This document shows, piece by piece, positions 57,403-64,000 of a DNA stretch of 64,000 bases. The DNA comes from Scalesia atractyloides (Eukaryota > Streptophyta > Magnoliopsida > Asterales > Asteraceae), in NCBI GenBank assembly GCA_947069175.1, contig CAMTDV010000013.1, forward strand, positions 32,935,725 through 32,999,724, read 5' to 3'. The notes under the pieces are model-generated. The model had not been told where the DNA came from, did no database searches, and was given only the letters and a program-made list of their open reading frames with translations. The translations under genes were made by a program, and so were the position numbers. Every line of letters starts with the position of its first letter. Positions within the stretch are counted from its first letter, which is position 1.

Positions 57403-58505
57403 AGTCTTTTCTTTTATTATATGTAGTCCCTGCATGGACATTTTTGTTTCTTTTAGTCCTTGCAAGGACAATCAGTTTCATTTATCTATTTCAAGTATTG
57501 TACTTTCTATTATCATTTAATGAAATATTTTGGAATTATATATATGTGTACTCATCCTCTTCAAGCTATCTTCTCGATTTTACTCGAAATTTATGATCAG
57601 CTATATAATTCCAAAAGATCTTAATGGTTTTGATTAGCCAAGTGGCATAAACCACATATTTGGCCAAATATATAAATGATAGTTAAGTACGAAGGGGTCT
57701 TCTATCATGATAGTTAAGGGAAGTTATCCTTCTATCTAGAGGTGGTGGACTAAGTTCAAGCCTCCAAGTCGTTAAGGTCAATGCGACTGGGACTATTAAT
57801 CAACCATTAAGGTACTCTTATGTTAACATTCAAGAATGTTCATACTCTTGGTAGTGTGACTTGAGGAATCACACTAGCCTTCTAGGTAATGGACTATGTC
57901 CTAACCTTATATAGCCTATGTGATCAAATTTGATCCCGGCTAATATCATCTGTGCGATGATTAAACATCCATTAGTGATGCATTGCCCTTGGGGCTATAA
58001 TTAAACATCCATTAGTGATGTATTGCCCTTGGGGCTATGATTAAACATCCATTAGTGATGTATTGCCCTTTGGGCTATAATTAAACATACATTAGTGATG
58101 TATTGCTCTTAGGGCTATAATTAAACGTCCATTAGTGACAGGACAATGTGCCATGATTAATGTCCATTAGTGATAGGCCTGTGTGCCATAATCAAATGTC
58201 CTTTATGACAAGCCTATGTGCTATATACAATTGTCCAAGTGACAATGGCAGTTGTGACATTACGATCCACTGTCTAATAATATATGGACTATGTCCAAAT
58301 TGTAATTTGCCTTTGATGGTCCTTTTGAGACCTAGGCCAAATATAGATAACATTCATTTAAAATGTTAAGCCTGACAGTTGTGATTCCATGCACACTGGT
58401 TCAAATAGGTAATGGATTAATATATCCAAACTTTATAGCCTATATGGTTATTAATACCATGGCTAATATAAAATTAATTTGGTATATAGTACCCAAACAT
58501 CAGAG
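57403..58505 (+). other. Repeat-rich spacer between ORF1 and gag (element C)
   Basis: Begins with two GTCC-n6-GGAC mini-hairpins (~57427, ~57456). It then resembles B's spacer and includes the tandem array at 57960-58200. No coding frame is supported. Such a long spacer would need splicing, re-initiation or internal entry for gag translation. Confidence 0.65.
57960..58200 (+). repeat. Tandem ~44-bp repeats upstream of gag
   Basis: Four close units (ttaaacatccattagtgatg plus tattgccctt-gggctata) are followed by three diverged ones with catta-tgacag/ataggc. B has the same type at ~7440-7570 with fewer units, so copy number varies between elements. Confidence 0.85.
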
Positions 58506-59683
58506 ATGGCTAACTCGGATGAGGCGCAAAGTAATCGTCGTAATAATAGTGCTGATAAAGCTGAAAATATAGCCATCAATAATGATGATTTCCAAGCTCG
58601 CATTAATGCAGTTGTCGGAAAAACCATGGAAAGGCCATGGAGAAATTTAAGGAAGTGAGCGCTACTCGCTCCAAACCTTTATCTATTCCACCATCATCAG
58701 CTCGAAAGGAGAGCTCTGTCCACTCTTCAAATGCGAAGAGTGAACCAAAGAAACTAGAATTTGATGATAGGTCCCGTTCTTCTAAAGACGGGTGTACCTA
58801 TAAATACTTTGTCTCCTGCAAGCCCCAAGATTTTAATGGAGAAAGGGGAGCAGTAGAAGCCTTGAGATGGCTTGATGAGATGGAAACTATTGTAGATATC
58901 AGCGGATGTGCTGATAAAGATGTAGTGAAGTTTGTATCCCAATCCTTCAAGGGCGATGCCCTAATATGGTGGAAGGCCATGGTCCAGTTAACAGGAAAAG
59001 TACACCTGTATAACTTGGGATTGACCAAGTTTATGGACCTTGTAAAGGAAACGTACTGCCCACCTCATGAGGTGGAGAAATTAGAAACAGACTTTTTGTC
59101 TCTTTCCATGAAAAACCTAGATTGTCGGAAGTATGTCTCCGATTTCAATTCCCTATCTAGGTTAGTTTCCTATCTAATCACCCCTGGGACCAAACGCATT
59201 GCGCATTTTATAAATGGGTTAGCGCCTGAGATTAAAGGCATGGTGAAGGCTACTCGGCCTACTACTTATAGGTCTGTTGTTGACCTATCTCTCTCACTCA
59301 CCTTGGATTGGGTGAGACAAAAGTCAGTCAAGACTGAGACTGACGGGAAGAGGAAGAGAGAGGATGGTAACTCCCAAAGATTTAATAAGATGAATAAAGG
59401 GAGATTTGGGTTCAAAAAGAACCAAGATAAGTCGGGTGTGACGCCGACATGTAAAACCTGCAACCGTAGACACTGGGGACAGTGTAACTTTGATCTACAG
59501 GCTAAACCCTGTGGTATCTGTAAAAGAAAAGGGCATAAGACCCTAGAATGCAAGGATCTTAAGGATGCAGTCTGCTACGGCTGCATTGAAAAAGGGTATA
59601 TTAAGACTAACTGCCCTAAGAATCTCAAGAGTAATAATGCATAGCCTGGAGAGGCCAAGAAAGGAAATGCTCGTGCCTTTCAG
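58506..59683 (+). pseudogene. gag of element C
   Basis: Starts MANSDEAQSN. A one-base loss near 58633 shifts the frame; from there it is open for 335 codons. Capsid-type region: RWLDEMETIVDISGC, GDALIWWK, YCPPHEVEKLE, DLSLSLTLDWVRQ. Zinc knuckles: CGICKRKGHKTLEC and CYGCIEKGYIKTNC (second His position altered to Tyr). The frame meets a single TAG at 59642-59644 where B has AAG/AAA-like sense (GNDAKPGE), then continues in the same frame into the protease. This is structural gag of a Tekay-like gypsy element. Confidence 0.88.
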
Positions 59684-62600
59684 ATGAGTGCTAGAGAGAC
59701 TGTTAATGACAACAATGTCATAACAGGTACATTCCTCACAAATGACGTATATGCTAGAGTTCTATTTGATTCGGGTGCAGATAAGTCTTTTGTGGACCAT
59801 AAGTTTAGCAAACTATTAAACCTACCCATAAGAAATCTAGACATAACCAATGAAGTAGAACTTGCGGACGGAACCTTAGAAACAGCATCTTCTATTCTTG
59901 ATGGATGTTTTATATCCATTAAGAATTATTCAATTCCTATTTCTCTTCTGCCAATGAAATTGGCGAGGTTCGATGTAGTCTTAGGTATGGATTGGTTATC
60001 TCATAACCAAGCCCGCATTGCCTTTGATAAGAAACTCATCGAAGTTAAAACCCCATCTGGTGAAATGCTCACCATCTTTGGAGATTCACACTATGGATTG
60101 CTAGCCAAAGTGTCGTTATTTAAGGCATCCAAGTGTATAGGGAAAGGTTGTGTCATTTACATGGCACAAGTAACTATTAACGAGCCAAAGCCAAATATTG
60201 AAGACCTTTCAGTCATCAGAATATCCCGACGTTTTCCCTGAGGAATTACCAGGTCTACCTCCAAATAGGCAAGTGGAGTTTAGGATTAATATCCTACCAG
60301 GAGCGGCATCTGTTGCAAGAGCTCCGTATCGGTTAGCACCGACGGAAATGAAGGAATTGAGGACACAATTAGATGAACTTTTAGAAAAAGGCTTTATTCA
60401 GCCTAGTTCCTCACCTTGGGGTCTTCTTTTTGTAAAGAAGAATGACGTTCAATGCGAATGTGCATTGATTACCGTGAGCTAAATAAGATAACAATCAAGA
60501 ATCGTTATCCTCTACCCAGGATCGATCACTTGTTCGGACCAACTTCAAGGGGCTAGTTACTTCTCTAAGATCGATTTGAGATCAGGATATCACCAGCTGA
60601 AGGTTAGGAGCGAAGACGTTCCTAAAACAGCCTTCAGGACCCGCTATGGTCACTTTGAATTTTTAGTGATGCCTTTTGGGCTCACAAATGCACCAGCAGC
60701 ATTCATGGATCTCATAAATAGAGTCTGCAAGCGTATCTAGATAAGTTTGTCATTGTCTTCATAGACGACATACTTATCTATTCTCGTGATCAAGCTGATC
60801 ACGAGAACCATCTCCGTTGCATTCTAGAACTTTTAAGACAAGAGAAGCTTTATGCTAAGTTCTCTAAATGTGAATTTTGGCTTAGAGAAGTCCAATTTCT
60901 TGGACATGTGGTAAGTGAGCGTGGTATCCAAGTGGATCCCGCCAAAATAGAAGCCATGATGAATTGGGAAAGACTCCGTCTGAGATTCGTAGTTTCTTAG
61001 GACTGGCTGGTTATTATAGAAGGTTCATCGAGAACTTCTCAAGAATAGCCACTCCTTTGACTACCTTGACCCGTAAGAATGTTAAATTTGTTTGGGGTCC
61101 AAAACAACAAGAATCTTTTGAGATTCTAAAACACAAGTTGAGCAATGTTCCTGTGTTATCTCTACCTAAGGGTATTGAGAACTTTGTTGTTTATTGTGAT
61201 TAGTCGCACACTGGCATGGGTTGTGTGCTAATGCAGAATGTCAAAGTAATTGCCTATGCATCACGACAACTAAAGGTGCATGAAAGAAATTACACCACCC
61301 ACGATTTGGAATTGGGTGCCATTGTATCTGCACTAAAACTATGGAGACATTACTTGTATGGCACAAAGTGTATTATATACACTGACCATAAGAGTCTCCA
61401 ACACCTGTTCAATCAGAAGGAATTGAACATGCGACAACGCCATTGGATGGAAACACTTAATGATTATGATTGCGAGATTCGCTACCATCCCGGCAAGCCA
61501 AATGTAGTCGCTAATGCCTTAAGTCGCAAGGAAAGGGTTAAGCCTATTAGGGTTAACGCCAAGAGCATTGAGCTCAGAAATAGCTTGAATGAGAAGCTAT
61601 TAGTGCACAAAAGCAAGCCCTATTAGAGGCTAATATTCCTAATGAGGGATTAGGCAGAACTGTTGATCAGTTAACACCTGGAAAAGACGGAATCCTTCGA
61701 TTTAATGACAGAATCTGTGTTCCAATCTACGTAGGACTTAGAGAACTAATCCTCCAAGAAGCACATAATTCGAGATACTCAGTTCACCCAGGTGGTGACA
61801 AAATGTATCAAGATTTGAAAATGAATTATTGGTGGATTGGTTTGAAGAAATCCATAGCCACTTATGTAGCTAAATGTCCGACGTGTTTGCAAGTTAAAGT
61901 CGAACATTAGAAACCGTCAGGACTTCTACAACAACTTGAGATTACCACTTGGAAATGGGAAATGGTAACTATGGATTTGATTACCAAGTTACCTAAGACC
62001 AAACTGGTAATCACACGATTTAGGTCATTGTAGATAGACTGACTAAGTCAGCACATTTCTTGCCAATTAAAGAAACTTATAGCTCTGACAAGTTGGCTAA
62101 GTTGTATGTGGACAAGATTGTGTCCCTACACAGTGTGCCGGTACCTATTGTATCTGATAAAGATACTAGATACACATCTCACTTTTGGAAAAGTTTCCAA
62201 CAATCGTTAGGCACACGATTAAACTTTAGTACGGCTTACCATCCGCAGACTGATGGTCAAAGTGAGCGTACTATTCAAACTCTGGAAGACATGCTTCGGG
62301 CATGTGTGATTGATTTAGGTGGAAGCTGGGATGACCACTTACCCCTAATAGAATTCTTCTACAATAATAGTTATCATACAAGCATCAAGGCTGCTCCTTT
62401 TGAGGCCTTTTATGGGAGAAAATGTAGAACGCCCGTGTGTTTGGCAGAAATTGGGGAAGCCCAACTATCAGGACCGGAGATTGTCCTAGAGACCACGAAA
62501 AAGATTGTGCAAATCCGTGATCGTCTCAAAGCTGCCAGAGATAGGCAGAAGAGTTATGCAGACAAGAGGCGAAAACCTCTTAATTTCCAAATAGGGGACA

Positions 62601-63009
62601 AAGTATTATTGAAGGTATCACCCTGGAAAGGTGTGATGCACTTCGGAAAAAAGGGCAAGTTGAGCCCGAGATATATTAGACCATTCAAGGTAATCGAATG
62701 TGTCGGTTCTGTAGCTTATAAGCTCAAACTGCCTGAGGAGCTCAGTGGAATCCATGATGTCTTCCACATATCTAATTTAAAGAAATGTCTAGCCTATGAG
62801 TCGCTAGCAATGTCACATCAAAATGTGCAAATTGATAAAAACCTGAGGTTCATTGAGAAACCCATTGCAATCGAGGATCGACATGTTAAAAGCACCAAAG
62901 GAAGTTTATACCTATTGTAAAGGTTAAGTGGGATGCCCGTCGTGGCCCCGAGTATAAATGGCAGGTTGAGTCCACTATGCGACAAAAGTACCCCCATCTT
63001 TTTGAATAA
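59684..63009 (+). pseudogene. pol of element C (PR-RT-RH-INT-CHD)
   Basis: Protease: VLFDSGADKSFVDH and VLGMDWLSHNQ (active-site DSG intact). Reverse transcriptase ~60250-60960: APTEMKELRTQLDELLEKGF, MPFGLTNAPAAF, FIDDILIYS (catalytic Asp pair intact), FLGHVVSERGI. RNase H ~61000-61550: YTTHDLELGAIVSALK, IYTDHKSLQHLF. Integrase ~61740-62750: YWWIGLKKSIATYVAK, MDLITKLPK, SDKDTRYTSHFWKS, SERTIQTLEDML (the D,D,E residues are visible). Tail ends PHLFE-stop at 63009. Frameshifts near 60225, 60440, 60535, 60735, 60970, 61605, 62005 and 62900 and stops near 61203 and 61909 disable it. It is less decayed than B. Confidence 0.9.
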
Positions 63010-63046
63010 AATCTCGAGGTCGAGATTTCTTTTAAGGGGGTGAGGA
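63010..63046 (+). other. Polypurine tract region of element C
   Basis: TTTTAAGGGGGTGAGGA directly before the LTR start TGTAACACC. Confidence 0.72.
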
Positions 63047-64000
63047 TGTAACACCTCGTAAAATAATGTCCAATAATATAGTGATACGTGTTATATATTT
63101 TCTTTATAAGTCTATTAAAGACTAATAGGGACCGAAGGTGTCAATATACTCAAACTAAGTCTCCGAGTGACCTTCTGATGTCAACATGCATAAACTTAGC
63201 CTCCGAGTGACCATTAGTGTCAACATGCTTAAACTTGGCATCTGAGTGACCATTATGTCAGCATGCCCGGCCTCTGAGTGACATCAGGGTCAACATGCTT
63301 ATAATGAGCCTCTGAGTGATCCTTTACGAAGTCCCAACTCTAATATGAGCCACTAGTTGGACGAGAGGGATTAATTCAGAAAATACGCTGATGTTGGACA
63401 ATGGAGGGATTATGTATTAGCACGTAAAATTCATGTTCGGTAATATACCAACACATGTACATACCCTCGGATCATATCTCAATAAGCTAGTCACCCAAAC
63501 ATGTTCAAAAATCTCAAAAATTCACAAAACTAACCGTGACCTACGGTTGATAACCGTAGCCTACAGTTTGAGGCTGCTGGAACAATTTATCATTGACCGT
63601 AAGCTATGGTCTGGCGACCGTAGCCTACGGCGGGCTCCTAGAGCCTTAAGTTTTTCCTTGTTTTAACTTTTAGAAAATTACTCAGAGACCCCTAGACTTC
63701 GTTATTTTGATATTTCTTATATTACTAAGCCACCTTAAGACCCGAACGTCTCTCGGTTGAGATGATATATTTTATTTACCATCCTCAAACATTCGGCTCT
63801 TTTACCAAACCTCTAACTTTAATAGTTTGGGTAATTTAATCCATGAAACCATAAGTATTCGTATCTTCACGTTTAAGCTAGTAAACACTTTTAAATCGTA
63901 AAGACACCTAGTGTGACACCCGTTAACGTTTGGTTATTCATACTCTTCTTCAATGCATCTTGTATTGAACAAAAAGAACTTGCCATTAGGTCATGAAATA
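63047..64000 (+). repeat. 3' LTR of element C (5' part; runs off the window)
   Basis: The first 954 bases of the LTR, collinear with 52709 onward. It includes the tandem repeats (63135-63325) and the hairpin pair (~63542-63625). The few differences from the 5' LTR suggest a relatively recent insertion compared with the decay of its ORFs. Confidence 0.92.

Noticed and set aside
57399..57596. Hydrophobic 65-codon frame suggestive of a membrane peptide
   Set aside because: T-rich 3' region of ORF1; no homologous frame in element B and it overlaps the mini-hairpins.

Overview
The window looks like a transposon-packed stretch of a plant nuclear genome. The clues are intron-bearing sucrose synthase exons, plant LTR-retrotransposon lineages (Ty3-gypsy with a terminal chromodomain-like region, Ty1-copia of the SIRE/Maximus type), AT-rich spacers and initiator-tRNA-Met primer sites. 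The unusual retroelement ORFs (a proline-rich ORF before gag, and a large additional ORF without pol) remind me of predicted proteins from daisy-family (Asteraceae) genomes. That assignment is inference from memory, not a search. I see no tRNA, rRNA, CRISPR array or bacterial-type operon.

Left part (1-18352): two nested gypsy elements. Element A (1-3203; only its polyprotein tail and 3' LTR are in the window) lies inside the 5' LTR of element B. B has a damaged 5' LTR (3204-5643), an extra ORF1 (5816-6842), a decayed gag-pol (7994-12487) and a 3' LTR (12525-18352). That 3' LTR was hit six bases from its start by a solo LTR related to A, in opposite orientation (12531-15657), with target duplication GTAAC.

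Middle (18353-39875): AT-rich spacer, a copia-type LTR (21213-22090), a degenerate array of double hairpins (22340-22990), and element E (about 24.9-31.4 kb). E encodes a roughly 1000-residue additional ORF whose 3' end plus LTR start is repeated about five times in tandem. Next come a small non-autonomous LTR element (33048-34405, target duplication AAGAA) and element D (34433-39875), a second LTR element carrying a diverged copy of the same additional ORF and no recognisable gag-pol.

Right part (40937-51935, minus strand): a broken sucrose synthase gene (SUS5/6/7-like by motif memory) with at least nine exons recognisable. It contains nonsense and frameshift lesions, a MITE-like insertion in an intron (48443-48864), and a SIRE-like copia element (41103-47955) inserted in one exon with target duplication ACCAC. 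The copia body is truncated, and the flanking exon and downstream sequence occur again inside the element, joined at a microhomology. The 5' side of the gene is cut by another copia-type LTR (from 51936), which is itself interrupted by gypsy element C (52709 to beyond 64000). C is the most complete relative of B.

No host gene in the window appears functional. The most notable signals are the additional-ORF elements (D and E), the ORF1-before-gag arrangement (B and C), LTR hairpins with compensatory changes, and the microhomology-mediated duplication within the sucrose synthase gene.
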